A stretch of 64,000 bases of DNA from Escallonia rubra. Its lineage: Eukaryota > Streptophyta > Magnoliopsida > Escalloniales > Escalloniaceae. This document shows positions 36,501-46,931 of this stretch, piece by piece. Positions within the stretch are counted from its first letter, which is position 1; each line of letters opens with the position of its first letter. Below the pieces are notes generated by a model. That model ran no database searches, had not been told where the DNA came from, and was given only the letters and a program-made list of their open reading frames with translations. The DNA is taken from NCBI GenBank assembly GCA_033065855.1, contig JAVXUO010000006.1, positions 19,311 through 83,310 on the forward strand, written 5' to 3'. A program made the translations under genes and the position numbers.

Positions 36501-39500
36501 CGTAATTGGCACCATTGGGGGCCATTTGCAACTTTCTCCAGGGGTCTTTTTGCAACAAGTCCAAACCACGGGTATTCTGCAATTTTCCCTTTTAGCTATT
36601 AATGTCAATCAGGAGATAGTTTCTATGCAAAAGCTGGGACAACACATCCTACAACCAATGAATAGAATTTAGCAAGTTTTAGGGTTTCCAGTACAATGGG
36701 GGGTAAGTATTTGCTATTCTCTAATTTCATTGCTTGGTTGTACCACGTCCTTGTTGCATTCTGCCGAAAATTTTCTTGTTGATCAGGGCAGGTTTTAGTG
36801 ACCCACTATTCTTTACGAACTACTGTTTAACATATTTCTCTAATTAAAATGAACTTTGTCCCCACTATGGCATAGTCTATGCTTTAAATCCTTTGGATTG
36901 TTTCTACCTACAGCGTCTTTACGACTCTTTTGAGGAAGAACCTGGATTCTTTCAGTTTGCAACAGCAATAATGTCAAACGATCTTGAAGAAATACAAAAG
37001 TTTCTTGAAGCTGCTGTTGATTCCAGGTGGGCGTTCTTCTCTTTCTCTTTTTCCCATTTAATTTTCTGCTTTTTGTTTTCGACTTCTGGAAGTTTATCAT
37101 CATACTCCTGTACTCTTATATTGAAAAATTCTTTAAACAAATGGAAAAACTTGTAAGAAAAAGTTGACTGGAAGATTGCTTTATAAATTGGTGCTAGGTT
37201 ATTTATCAAATATTGAATGTCAGGGTTCAAGGCTGCTATCTAAGCAATTGTGTCTGTTTGCATGTTCTTGAATGAGTAATTACTTTCACAGTTTATTTGT
37301 TCATGTGTTCTCAGTTTAATTTCTGAGTTTCTCTGAGTTTTATATGACATTGGATCTTTTCAATGGGCGCAGAATGCATGAAGAATAATTCTATCCACAT
37401 ACATGAGCGAACTATTGCTCACTTCCAAACAGAATTGTCTTTTACTGTTTTAAACCTGGAAGCAGGGCTAAAAACAGCAGAAAACACGTCATCTGAAACT
37501 CGTGTAAGAGTCATGCATACCACCCTGGTTACATGGCAAATTTTGACAAACATTCACGAGGAGGCCTAATATCACATTAGTCGAACGGGTTTTACTAAAG
37601 TACTTGTGGATTTAGTTGATGCCTCTGCGGCAGCCACCTCAATCGGCGATTGGTTTATGTAATTCTTCCAAGAGATGCAGAAAAGATTATGGGGATGTGG
37701 AGAGTAGAGTGAAAAACGTGTTCTCAATTAACATTTATAGTGTAATGGAATTGGAGATCCAACACCAAAGACTAAATTTTTTTTTTAAATCCTTAGGCTT
37801 TTTTTATGTTTTTCGTTCTTTTATTCTGTTGTCTGTTATTGTAATGGGAAATAATGGATGTTACGAACCTAGGTTACATTGAATCTGCCGAAGATCACAG
37901 TGCAAAATTGGAGTTTAAGCAAATTATACCAATACCATATGAAGAAATTGCAGATCTCCAATGGTGTTTTTGAATGCCTTTGTTAAGGTTATAGAAGGCT
38001 GAAGCTTGCAATCTGAGCAAATTGGCAACGAACTCATGGCTCTAGATGATGGCGATAGTCGGCCGGACAAGTAGGAGAGTGCACCGGATGGAGGCTTGAT
38101 TATGGAGATGGGTAAATAGTGAAGGAGAGTAGAGTGAAAAAAGAGGAGAGCAAGAGAGAGAAAGTGGGTTCGCTGAAGAGAATAAATGAGGAGAGAGAAA
38201 GAAGAGAAATACTAGAAGGGTAAAATGGAATCCTAAATTGAAAATTTACCTTTTTGAAATGTAAGTGCCCAGAACAGAAATGTGATCGATATTTTACTGA
38301 TGGCGGGAGTTTAAGCTATAGAACTTTTCAGACATATCTCTCTCTTCCTATACATAACTCCATAGAGTACAAGAATGCGTTTTGATACTCTGACACTTCA
38401 TACAGTGGAGCCATGTCGAGCCTTCTAGAGAGCTTGTCAGTGAACTGGACCCATGAACCCTTACATGGAGCCATGAACACTTCATACAGTTAATTAAGCA
38501 TCTTCTCGGCTCTGGCTCCCATGCAGGCGAAGGAATCTATAAGGATTTGTAGTCAAATTACTACATCAGTTTGGGTATGTTCAGAGCTCTGCTTTCGTCT
38601 AATCGGTAGAATGTTAACATTTAGCGTTTTCCATTTATTCCTAGGGCAGAATGGCATTTCACAAAAAATACGGTGTTCACACTTAAGCTTCATTTTTTTT
38701 TCAACAAATTACAGTACGAAGAAATTTAGAAGACATTAGTCTTCTGAATGTCATTGCTGTCGTATTACATGAGAAGTTTGGGACACAAACCCAAACCTTT
38801 AAGTGTCGACTCTCTGGGACAGGTACTTGATGCATTCTGAAGAGTCCATGTATGTCATCAGGCAAACCTTCTATTCTCTTACCCCTGATAGCTGTTTCTT
38901 CATGTAATTTACTTCTGGTTTTGGCAAGAAATGTGGTTCGTGTTTCTGAATTTAAGAACCATAAATTAGGATGCGTTGAAGAAATAAAGGTGGATGTGTC
39001 TGAGAATGTTCGTGAAGTGCTGGTGTCTCAAACATCAAACTTCAAGCAATGTCTATACATCCTAATTTGCAATTGTTTCTGAATTTAAGAACCATAAATT
39101 AGGATGCGTTGAAGAAAAATGGTGGATGTATCTGAGAATGTTCGTGAAGTGCTGGTGTCTCAAACATCAAACTTCAAGCAATGTCTATACATCCTAATTT
39201 GCATTTTTGCATGATCCTATGAGCCTCGGGAGGTAATTCAATTGAAAGTAAGATATCAGAAAGATTGATCAGTTACGCCATTTGTATGTGGACCACTAGG
39301 TTCTATTCTCATGATGCTGATAATAAGCTGATGCTATTACATGAATAGGGTTATGTGTGTTTTGCCAATGCAATCAAGGATTATCTGAAAACATAAAGTA
39401 GGGTATAAATGTGTTTTTGCGCGAACATTTTATTTTTCTTGGGACGAGGGGGTGGAGGGGTACAAATTCATTAAGCGATCTCGATGGCATTCGATATTCT

Positions 39501-42500
39501 AGGCATTAGTTCTAGAAAGACTAGTGTTGAACCGTTCGGAAACTTTGAATTTGTGTGCTGGGAGATTAAATCTTCTTATGTATTAAGTCACCAGTACTCT
39601 TTCGACTTGTAGCCTTTAGCTAGTTTGGCCAAAAAATTACCAGGTGTCACCAAGTGGAGCCAGCAGATCACAATGTTATATCCAAATCACATCAATTTGC
39701 CAATATCAATTTTTTTTTTGGTGGAGGGTGGATGGTGTCTTTTACGTCGTGACAGAAACTTCTGTCCCCTTTGAGGCCACGTTGTGGATAATTTGTCTTT
39801 TGCTTCCAGCTCATGGTTAAAACTTTCTGCCTTTATATTGTTTACCTTGGTCTGATGGGCTATATCTATTTCGAGTTTTTGTGATAAAACTTTTTGGGCT
39901 CCCTGTATTGAGTTATTTTGCAGCGATCTTCATTAGTGTTATGAAGTTTTGCAGCTTGATGGTGTACATGAGATGATTTAGTGGCATTTATATTATTTTG
40001 CAGTTCGGAGGGTTTAATTATCAAGACACTAGATAAAGATGCTACATATGAACCTTCCAAGCGGTCAAATAACTGGCTAAAATTGAAGAAAGATTATATG
40101 GAGAGGTCAGTGATCTTTGCTATTGCTCTTTCCAAATAGGTCCTAATTAGGCTTATTTACTACTTGTGTCACTGGTTTCTGTGCAGTATTGGTGACTCGC
40201 TAGATTTAGTGCCGATTGCGGCTTTCCATGGTCGGGGTAAACGTGCAGGTAATACCATCTAAGCAACATGCTTCAGTTGAATTGAATGATGAAATCAAAT
40301 TAAGCAAACAGTCGACTTCGCATAACTAATCGTCGTGGGGGTTTGAAAATTTTTTCTTCTGAAATTTTTTCTTACATGCATATAAACTACATAAAAGAGG
40401 GAGACCTTGCAATTTATGGCTTTTTGACAAAGTTTGATATTAGATTTTACCCAATATAAAAAGCTCCTTATATCCTATTGAGTCGGACTAGGTTATGCTT
40501 AGTGCTCTTGCTTACGTCTTAGTTTTTCTATCCCAAAATGTATAAGGATATTCTGTAGAGCTATTTCTGTCCAACTTAAATGACCAAGTCATTAAAGGCG
40601 AACAAGTAGAAATCAACAGAGGGCTTAAGTTTCATAGGAAGTAAATCATTGCTTGTACTATGATAACGCTCAGCTGAGATGTATATATGTTTACAATTTC
40701 CCCCTTATACAGATACTAAATTTTTAATAATTGTTAACTACTATGTACCAGAGATAATTAATTGTCCACTTTGGAACAAAGTTAGTTATCTCAAAATGTA
40801 TTCTATGAGAGAATTAAGTTAAAGCATATTGTTATGAAAGGATCGACTTTGTTTTCCCTTTGTTTGATCATCTCCACACTTGTTCAGACTTGATTTCTGT
40901 TGCTGGGCAACATAATTTGGGCTGAAGAAGCACCGTCACTTTGTCATATTAAACTGACTGCTTTTTGTAGGTGTATATGGCGCCTTTCTCCTAGCTTGTT
41001 ATGACAGCAGTAATGAGGAATTTCAAAGCATCTGTAAAATCGGTAAGCCTATTTATGAATGGAAGGTGTCTAACATTTATGTAGACTTGTCCATTAACTT
41101 CTCCTCTATCTGTAGCTTTGAGATTTTATTTTTTGCTCTTGGATAGGCACTGGATTCTCGGAAGCAATGCTTGAAGAGCGCTCTTCCAGTCTTCGTTCTA
41201 AACAGATTTCCCAGCCAAAGGTTTTCTTTTCTTTTTTGTTTTCTCATTCACTAAAACCATGGAAGCTTTGTCCATATCTGCTTTCGTTTCTGTACAGTTA
41301 CATTTAGCCAATTTCTAACATTCAATGCCATCTCCAGTCGTACTATCGATATGCAGATACAATAAATCCAGATGTATGGTTTGAACCCACTGAGGTAACA
41401 ATTTAAGCTTCTTGTCCCTTTGTGAAGGGTCTCCCTGCACCCCCACCTCTCTCCTCTCTCTCCCTCTCTAGGATTATCTTCTTGTTCCTTCGTTTATTTC
41501 ATTCCGTTTTGTTCTTTTCCTTGCAATACCTGAAAATCTCAATGTATCTTAGCTGCACTTTTTCTTTATCTTGGACATTTTGAGATACAGCTCAGCTTGT
41601 CACTGAATATGGAAACATGAAGTAACTAAAGTGGTGCTCATAGCAAAAACAAAATTGACACTCAGGTGGAGGATCTAAATGTGAATTTTGAAGTGTGTTT
41701 TTCACACTCCTTACTCGTTCAACTGCCTGTAAACTGATAGTGTTGCAGTTTGCTTTTACGTTTGTGGTAGTATTTACCATTTTTCCTGCAGTTGAGCTCT
41801 CTTTTGACGTTAGGATTGTGGCTGTTTAATTCCGTTTTTTGTCTTTAGTAATGAGAAATCCATGGGTAGATCATGCTATTGAAACGTTATTAGTCCACTG
41901 AACTGGATACTAAGTTAACCTTGCTTTAAGTTGGAAGTTTTGATATTATTCTTGTTTTCAACAAATAAGAAGGGCAACGCAAGTTTAGGTTACTTTAGTG
42001 TGTCAAATTGCCTTGTGTCCTTGTTGAAATTCTGTTATCAGCTATTTCTAGTATCCTATTCTGGTAATAATGTTAGATGTTCCAATAATAATGCATCTTT
42101 TGTTATGTTTACATCCAGGTGTGGGAGGTGAAAGCTGCAGATTTGACTATCAGCCCCGTTTACCGTGCTGCAATTGGTGTAGTGGACCCTGATAAGGTTG
42201 CCTGGTTTTCTATATGGTTGCGTTTATGATTCTAGAAACATGCATGGGCATGCGCGAACTTGCTCAGAAGATTAGCAGAAAATTCCAACCTTTATTGGCC
42301 ACTCTGGCAATTGGCTATTTAGCCTCACTTTTTATGCTGCAATTCTTGGCCATCTAATCTTTTTAGCTATTTAGCTCTGACGCCATATCCCTAGTTATGT
42401 CTTGGGCCACTCTCTTTATTTTCAAAGTGCATAACTATTGGCCGGTGTAACCTTCTCTCATTTTTTACTTCTTTCAAAGGGCATTTCCCTCCGCTTTCCG

Positions 42501-42723
42501 CGTCTGCTTCGTGTCCGAGAAGATAAGAATCCGGAGCAAGCCTCGTCGTCTGAGATGGTTAAGAACATATCTGTTTGGTTATTCCATTTATCTAATTGTT
42601 TGCTTATCCTCGATCAGCAATGCTAACTCTATTTTCCTTTTCACTTATTTTCAGGTTGCTGAGATGTACAATGCTCAGAAGCACGCTCAGAGGGACAATC
42701 GTGATGAAGATGAAGATGATTGA
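17564..42723 (+). CDS. LIG1: DNA ligase 1 (ATP-dependent), whole gene, 17 coding exons
   Basis: ATP-dependent ligase that seals nicks in DNA, joining Okazaki fragments and finishing excision repair. Coding exons: 17564-18511, 20647-20763, 21655-21756, 21835-21951, 23237-23467, 23546-23640, 25507-25594, 29508-29639, 36914-37026, 40004-40105, 40187-40248, 40971-41042, 41147-41220, 41338-41394, 42119-42196, 42480-42557, 42655-42723. All introns are GT-AG and the joined frame is open: 844 residues from ATG 17564, 796 from ATG 17708. Seen in order: mitochondrial-type presequence (1-48), basic nuclear signals (KKRK near 79-82), ligase DNA-binding domain, adenylation domain with catalytic Lys498 in KYDGERAQ, motif III VLDCE (about 547-551), FDILYLNG (590-597), motif IV EGLIIK (650-655), motif V WLKLK (672-676), and an OB-fold with motif [13 protein letters not shown] (801-811). 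The C-terminus is acidic. Length and order match plant LIG1. The gene is unusually long because transposons fill the introns. Confidence 0.97.
20647..20763 (+). CDS. LIG1: LIG1 exon 2
   Basis: 39 codons, phase 0 at both ends. It reads [15 protein letters not shown] through [11 protein letters not shown], part of the ligase N-terminal DNA-binding domain. The acceptor is TTGTAG and the donor GTGATT. Confidence 0.95.
21655..21756 (+). CDS. LIG1: LIG1 exon 3
   Basis: 34 codons, phase 0. It reads [18 protein letters not shown] through [10 protein letters not shown], in the DNA-binding domain. The acceptor is CACCAG and the donor GTTATA. Confidence 0.94.
21835..21951 (+). CDS. LIG1: LIG1 exon 4
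   Basis: 39 codons, phase 0. It reads [20 protein letters not shown] through SPLEE, the end of a helical stretch of the DNA-binding domain. It is separated from exon 3 by only 78 bp. The donor is GTACGG. Confidence 0.94.
23237..23467 (+). CDS. LIG1: LIG1 exon 5, carries the adenylation lysine (motif I)
   Basis: 77 codons, phase 0. It starts [19 protein letters not shown], passes [11 protein letters not shown] and ends [11 protein letters not shown]. The Lys of KYDG (residue 498 of the long form, 450 of the short form) is the one that carries AMP in this family. The acceptor is GTTCAG and the donor GTAATA. Confidence 0.97.
23546..23640 (+). CDS. LIG1: LIG1 exon 6
   Basis: 95 bp, entering in phase 0 and leaving in phase 2. 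It encodes [19 protein letters not shown] (motif Ia region) through VVVAVSR. The intron before it is only 78 bp. Confidence 0.95.
25507..25594 (+). CDS. LIG1: LIG1 exon 7, motif III
   Basis: 88 bp that complete the split Arg codon, then [12 protein letters not shown], which carries the motif III glutamate. It ends KILPFQ with donor GTGATA. Confidence 0.95.
26481..27283. mobile_element. Stowaway-type MITE in LIG1 intron 7
   Basis: Ends CTCCTCCATCCCA and TGGGACGGACGGAG are imperfect inverted repeats flanked by TA on both sides (26479-26480, 27284-27285). 803 bp, with CT and CA microsatellites (26632-26730) and a GC-rich block at 26950-27090 inside. Confidence 0.6.
29508..29639 (+). CDS. LIG1: LIG1 exon 8, motif IIIa
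   Basis: 44 codons, phase 0. It reads [17 protein letters not shown] through [16 protein letters not shown], ending RRE. The acceptor is ATGGCAG and the donor GTATGA. Introns 7 (3.9 kb) and 8 (7.3 kb) flank it and hold most of the transposons. Confidence 0.95.
31834..32015 (+). repeat. 91-bp tandem duplication in LIG1 intron 8
   Basis: Two adjacent copies start AGTAGATGCAATAGTCAGTC at 31834 and 31925, differing at only about two bases, so the duplication is recent. Confidence 0.9.
32107..32465. mobile_element. Stowaway-type MITE in LIG1 intron 8
   Basis: Ends CTCCCTCCGTCCCTAAAA and TTTTAGGGACGAAGGGAG are flanked by TA on each side. 359 bp. Confidence 0.85.
33425..34223. mobile_element. hAT-like element in LIG1 intron 8
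   Basis: Ends CTAGGTAGCACGGACAC and GTGTCGGTGCTTCCTAG are inverted repeats with two mismatches, flanked by the exact 8-bp duplication TTAAATAG (33417-33424, 34224-34231). Both ends carry repeated GGACAC/GTGTCC motifs. An AT microsatellite lies at about 33531-33562. No transposase. Confidence 0.85.
35635..36590. mobile_element. Mutator-like TIR element in LIG1 intron 8
   Basis: The left end AGGGAAAATTGCGCAGAATA and the reverse complement of the right end (AGGGAAAATTGCAGAATACC) match for about 45 bp and more loosely beyond. The flanks share TT(C)AGCT. The inside is a G-rich, repeat-like stretch (35840-36300), possibly captured DNA, with no recognised gene. Confidence 0.65.
36914..37026 (+). 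CDS. LIG1: LIG1 exon 9
   Basis: 113 bp, phase 0 in and phase 2 out. It reads [18 protein letters not shown] through [11 protein letters not shown]. It joins directly to exon 8 (RRE then RLYDSFEEE) as in other plant LIG1 proteins, so no exon is missing in the 7.3-kb intron. Confidence 0.94.
38942..39199 (+). repeat. 133-bp tandem duplication in LIG1 intron 9
   Basis: Copies start TTTCTGAATTTAAGAACCAT at 38943 and 39076. They differ mainly by a small change after GAAGAA. Confidence 0.9.
40004..40105 (+). CDS. LIG1: LIG1 exon 10, motifs IV and V
   Basis: 102 bp, phase 2 in and out. It encodes [20 protein letters not shown] and then [13 protein letters not shown]. The residue before EGL is Ser, where plant and animal LIG1 usually have Cys. 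Confidence 0.95.
40187..40248 (+). CDS. LIG1: LIG1 exon 11
   Basis: 62 bp, phase 2 in and phase 1 out. It reads [20 protein letters not shown], the start of the OB-fold domain. It lies 81 bp from exon 10. Confidence 0.95.
40971..41042 (+). CDS. LIG1: LIG1 exon 12
   Basis: 72 bp, phase 1 in and out. It reads [19 protein letters not shown] then SICKIG, an OB-fold strand region. Confidence 0.95.
41147..41220 (+). CDS. LIG1: LIG1 exon 13
   Basis: 74 bp, phase 1 in and phase 0 out. It reads [19 protein letters not shown] and ends SQPK at donor GTTTTC. Confidence 0.93.
41338..41394 (+). CDS. LIG1: LIG1 exon 14
   Basis: 19 codons, phase 0. It reads [19 protein letters not shown]. The acceptor is CTCCAG and the donor GTAACA. 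Confidence 0.94.
42119..42196 (+). CDS. LIG1: LIG1 exon 15
   Basis: 26 codons, phase 0. It reads [18 protein letters not shown] through GVVDPDK, the conserved WEVKAADLT segment of the OB-fold. Confidence 0.95.
42480..42557 (+). CDS. LIG1: LIG1 exon 16, motif VI
   Basis: 26 codons, phase 0. It reads [20 protein letters not shown] then ASSSEM. RFPR and RxRxDK make up motif VI, needed for the first step of ligation. Confidence 0.95.
42655..42723 (+). CDS. LIG1: LIG1 exon 17 (last) with stop
   Basis: 22 codons then TGA at 42721-42723. It begins [12 protein letters not shown] and ends in an acidic tail DEDEDD, as plant LIG1 commonly does. Confidence 0.95.
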   Translation, partial: VAEMYNAQKHAQRDNRDEDEDD

Positions 42724-44750
42724 GGGAGCAAACTTCCATTTACTCTTTGTTGTTATTGAAGGCATAGTCACCGCATTTTGCAGGTAGGGTTTTAGTGGCT
42801 TTTTTTTATTAATAACCGGTAGCACGTGCCTTGCCAAGTTTATTGAGATAACTAGTTTCTGTGGCTACCAAAGCCATTTAAAATATTACACCATTTATGC
42901 TGGATTAAATTTACTATATTAGTTTTTAATTTTGTTTCTTAGCCATTGGATTTGATAATTTCTTCGCAACTAAGCACATGATTTGCTGGAACAGTAAGGT
43001 AGTTGCATTTATATTTACGAGCCCAGGAACCTGAGCAAGCTTTGGTCAGTTAATAACACATATTATACAAATCTAAAAGGAGTATTTAAGCATGCTGCAT
43101 AACATGAGGCGAAAAAGAGATTTAACATCTCATAAATAACGTACCTACTTTTGCTAAAACTACAATTGTCCGTAAGAAACCTTTTTTCTGTACGAAACAT
43201 TGTTTTGAGCTATAAAGAAAAGACTAGTGCTCAATTTAGTGACGACTAACGTATGTAAATATGAGAAATGAATTATCACTTGTATTACTCCCATTTTCCT
43301 CAAATTTGTGCAGAACTCAGGCCTTGTTAGAGATATTGGTTAGGGAGCTCCTTTAGTAGCTTTACTTAACCCATCAAACCTTCATATTTGGCTCCTTTAG
43401 TGGTCCTACATGTAGCCTTTCCATACCTAGTCTCTTAACTTCCACACAGTAATTAGTGCTTCCTTCACACCACTAGAACGTTTGGATTTTTCTTTTAAAT
43501 GTCTGCATGTAAAGGTTAGGTTAGGAGTTCTTTATGTTTGGAATGAAAAAGTATCATAGCCCCTTCTTATCCTCGTCATGAATTACTATTTTAAGGAATC
43601 ACTTATCAAGATGCAGACATGATATTTATCTGAAGATCACGCGACGTAAAGATTGAAGGCTGATTAGACAGCCATGCAATTGTTATGGAATATATGCATA
43701 TGTATGTTTTGCCTTTAATTCATTTTAATTATAAGTTGAAGTAATAACGAATTGATTGCGCTCCAGTTTCGTCCTTAGATACTTGCCCTTTGTCACCTTT
43801 TGTTTTACATCCTGAAGGAGCATTTCAATCGTATATTGGCTCATCATTTGGAATAGTACATTAGTCATGCCAGTAACATGTAACATGCAGAGCTAAATAG
43901 CGATTACAATTATAGTTGTGTTAAAAAAGGGCGGCGCTATTCACATATCCCTTTTCAATGTGAATTTCTTATATACAAGCTTTAATTCTGTGGCTTTAGA
44001 GGGTTTTTATGGTGCTATTAACCAGACATAAATCCTGCTAGGTTACTATATTGATTAAGTAGAATCTAAAGTGATAAGAGTAGTATTTCAAATTTAGTAG
44101 GACTTATAAGTTTACACCTTATTACTTTCAAATTAAGGTGTTGCTTTTTGCCAAAATAGATTTAGCAGAACGGCTAAATAATATCGTACATTTCCTTATG
44201 TATGTCTTCCTCTAGTTCTTCTAAAATGGATGTTGTGAGGACATTCAATAGTTAAAGATGATGTGTTCTTGTTTTGCGGTAGTAATAATCAAGACTAAAA
44301 CATAATGTATAAGTACATCGTTTAGGTAGAGTTTAGAAGGTCTAAATTTGATTTCCACGTCTTAGGACCACTATGTATCAGTAGGCTATAATTCTTACAT
44401 CCGATAAATGCCTTTAGTGGTATTTTTCCATGGATACGTATTTTATTGCAACATAATATAACTTTTATATACAGATTGTGGCAAGTTATACCTGTTAACT
44501 GCAGTGAGATTGTAAAGTTTAATAAATATCCTTAAATTAAACTAATAGTTTGAAGGGGGTGGCGGTTAATCGACACAGCTGTTATTGATGCTAGTAGTCT
44601 GTAGCAAGTTCAGCTAGGGTGGATGACCCAGGTAAACTTTGTGGACATTTGTCACAAAGTGTAGCAAGGTTGACAAGGAGGAGGAAACTTGACTTGGTAG
44701 TGCAATTTTAGAGTTGGAATGGGCTTGAAACGTACAAATATATATAAGAG
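42724..44750. other. LIG1 3' flank and non-coding gap
   Basis: The LIG1 3' UTR should lie in the first few hundred bases; an ATTAATAA at 42809-42816 could serve as a poly(A) signal. Nothing else is recognised. Confidence 0.4.
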
Positions 44751-44759
44751 AAATATACA

Positions 44760-44869
44760 AAATTCAGCGGTGTTCGTGGTTTCCAAAATTTGGTTTTCAG
44801 AATTTGCAGTTTCCCGTGTCTTGGTCGGTGTTGTTGTCTGATGCAATGTCCGTATCGGTGCTACCTAGG
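44760..44869 (-). mobile_element. terminal fragment of the hAT-like family seen at 33425
   Basis: The reverse complement begins CTAGGTAGCACCGATAC and continues like the left end of the 33425-34223 element for about 100 bp. No matching second end was found. Confidence 0.6.
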
Positions 44870-45084
44870 CCCTCAAAATAATTATTGGTTTTCGTTTACC
44901 ATTAGTTTTATAAAATTACATAGATAAACTTTAGCTGTTAATAAGAATAATTTAAATTAGTTGTATCTTTCTTTTTCTAAATATTATACGTGATTTCTTT
45001 TCTGAATTTTACATGTGGGATGTAGCCACTGTCAGCATCACCGTCCTAACCCATTACCACCATCGATTTCCACCACTATCACCA

Positions 45085-45132
45085 CCCTTCCTAAAATTTT
45101 AAACATCACCCTTCCTAAAATTTTAAACATCT
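45085..45132 (+). repeat. 24-bp direct duplication
   Basis: ACCCTTCCTAAAATTTTAAA followed by CATC occurs twice, back to back. Confidence 0.8.
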
Positions 45133-45739
45133 AACCATAACCACCGTACCCACTTACACCGTCTCCACAAATTTGCCTCAGTTTCCACAGGTCTGTCCAA
45201 GACCATTGTATGCTGCCGCCACCACTGCTGCCAGTCACCAGTTGTCCACCACACCATAGACGCGCTCCTAGATCTACACCATCCTTCATGTATTGAGCCC
45301 GAGACAATTGGGTTTTTTGAAGGTTTTATTTGGCTTTCCTTTAATTGATGATTACTTCTACTAGGTGCTCGTGGGTTTTTGGCTAGTGGGAGGAGCTTTG
45401 TCGGTGGGATTTTGACCTATTATTCAAGCAAAATGACAAAAACTGCAGTTTCATCGAGCAAAAGATTTCAAGTTTTAAAACTTTCTGGTAAAAGAGACGA
45501 GGGGGGACTGAGTTTTTCAGAGTTTTATGCTTCTTTTTCTCACTTTTATCCTGAAGATATCATTACATTACTGAAATGTTGAGGGATTTGATTTTAGCTG
45601 TATGTTGAGACGCTGGTTTGTCATCGAACATCTTGTTTTATTCTTCCGAATATATAGCTTGCACTATACGGCGCACTAGTGTGCTGTTGGTTTAACCGCT
45701 TTCATCCATTCTGAAAAAAGAAAACAGGGGCATTTTGCT

Positions 45740-45880
45740 CGTTTAAATATTGTGCCAGATTGTCTGGTGCACTAGCTTTTTGGTTGTGAAACAAAAATAT
45801 TTTGGACCATTGGAGGTTGGACGGTCCCAAATGGGCTGGGATAATGGAAGTTATTCACTCTTGCGTCCCAAGGTCGGGAA
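45740..45880 (+). repeat. dispersed repeat, copy 1 of 2
   Basis: Shares GTGCACTAG, TTTTTGGTT and GGACGGTCCCAA-GGG-TGGGAT with 48270-48400 in the same order. Probably transposon-derived. Confidence 0.55.
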
Positions 45881-46670
45881 GCAACTAATCTAGAGCTGTC
45901 CATCGTCTCCACGTGACTGGTTCAAGACGTGATTTTACAGAAAATGAAAGTTGGTGCCCATTTAATCTGGCACATTGGTGGAATGTCAGAAATACGTCAA
46001 CTTTTTTATTACCTTTTTCTCTCTTCCCCCAGATTTTTTTGTGTTATCTCTTCCTCTGTCTTTCTTGCCTTTGCCTCTCTCCCTCTCTCTCACTCCTCTC
46101 CCCGTTGTCGCCACAACCACCACCGAACGCCACAATCACAACCAAACCTGCCATCAGTACTCACCATTCTACTGCCTCGTCAAATTCTCTAACTGCCGCC
46201 ACAACCACATCTTGAGTGGTTTGTACCACCACCGCCATCGATCCAGAACCACCCTCATCATACCACGACTCTACCGCTCCCATCTTAACCGAAACCTAAC
46301 TAAGCCACCATCATAGCCGCTTTAGTTTCGTTGCCACCGCCGCCACCACTACATCATAGCCATTCTGCCACAACCACCACACTACCATGCCCATTAGCAC
46401 CACCACCACCCCCGCACCGACCGAACTACCACTCACGGCCAGATCGTGAACGTTGTTCGATTGCCCATCTGAAGCAGAACAAGATCTGCTCCACCATCTC
46501 TGATCTACCCTTGCTAAAACCCACATTTTGGTTATTGAAATGGTATTTTACATGCGCGGCAATGTTAGTAGCTTGATTGTAGCCGGATTTGGTACCGCCG
46601 GAATTCATTAAGCGCTTAGGAGAGCCACCGTGATTGGGTCATAGCCGATCTGAACTGATTAGCAAATCAT

Positions 46671-46800
46671 CAATTTCAACAGAGAAATAGCTAGGTTTCA
46701 TCCGTGCTTTTCTTTATTCTTAGTGGGTATCAGTGCAATTTCAACAGAGAAATAGCTAGGTTTCACCTGTGCTTTTCTTTATTCTTAGTGGGTATCAGTG
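46671..46800 (+). repeat. 65-bp tandem duplication
   Basis: Copies start CAATTTCAACAGAGAAATAG at 46671 and 46736 and are nearly identical; a partial third follows. Confidence 0.9.
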
Positions 46801-46931
46801 CAATTTTTAGTGGGTATTTCATTTCCCTTGTAGCAAGTTTGAAAATTCGTCGAAGTGCACAAGGATCGAATTTCAGTGAGGTGATAGGCGAGTTTGAGAA
46901 AACATAGCCAACCCTTGGTATGCAGGAGGCG

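Noticed and set aside
45913..46576. Three overlapping + frames of about 80-113 codons
   Set aside because: CT- and CCA-rich simple sequence giving Ser/Pro/His/Thr runs in all frames; no domain.
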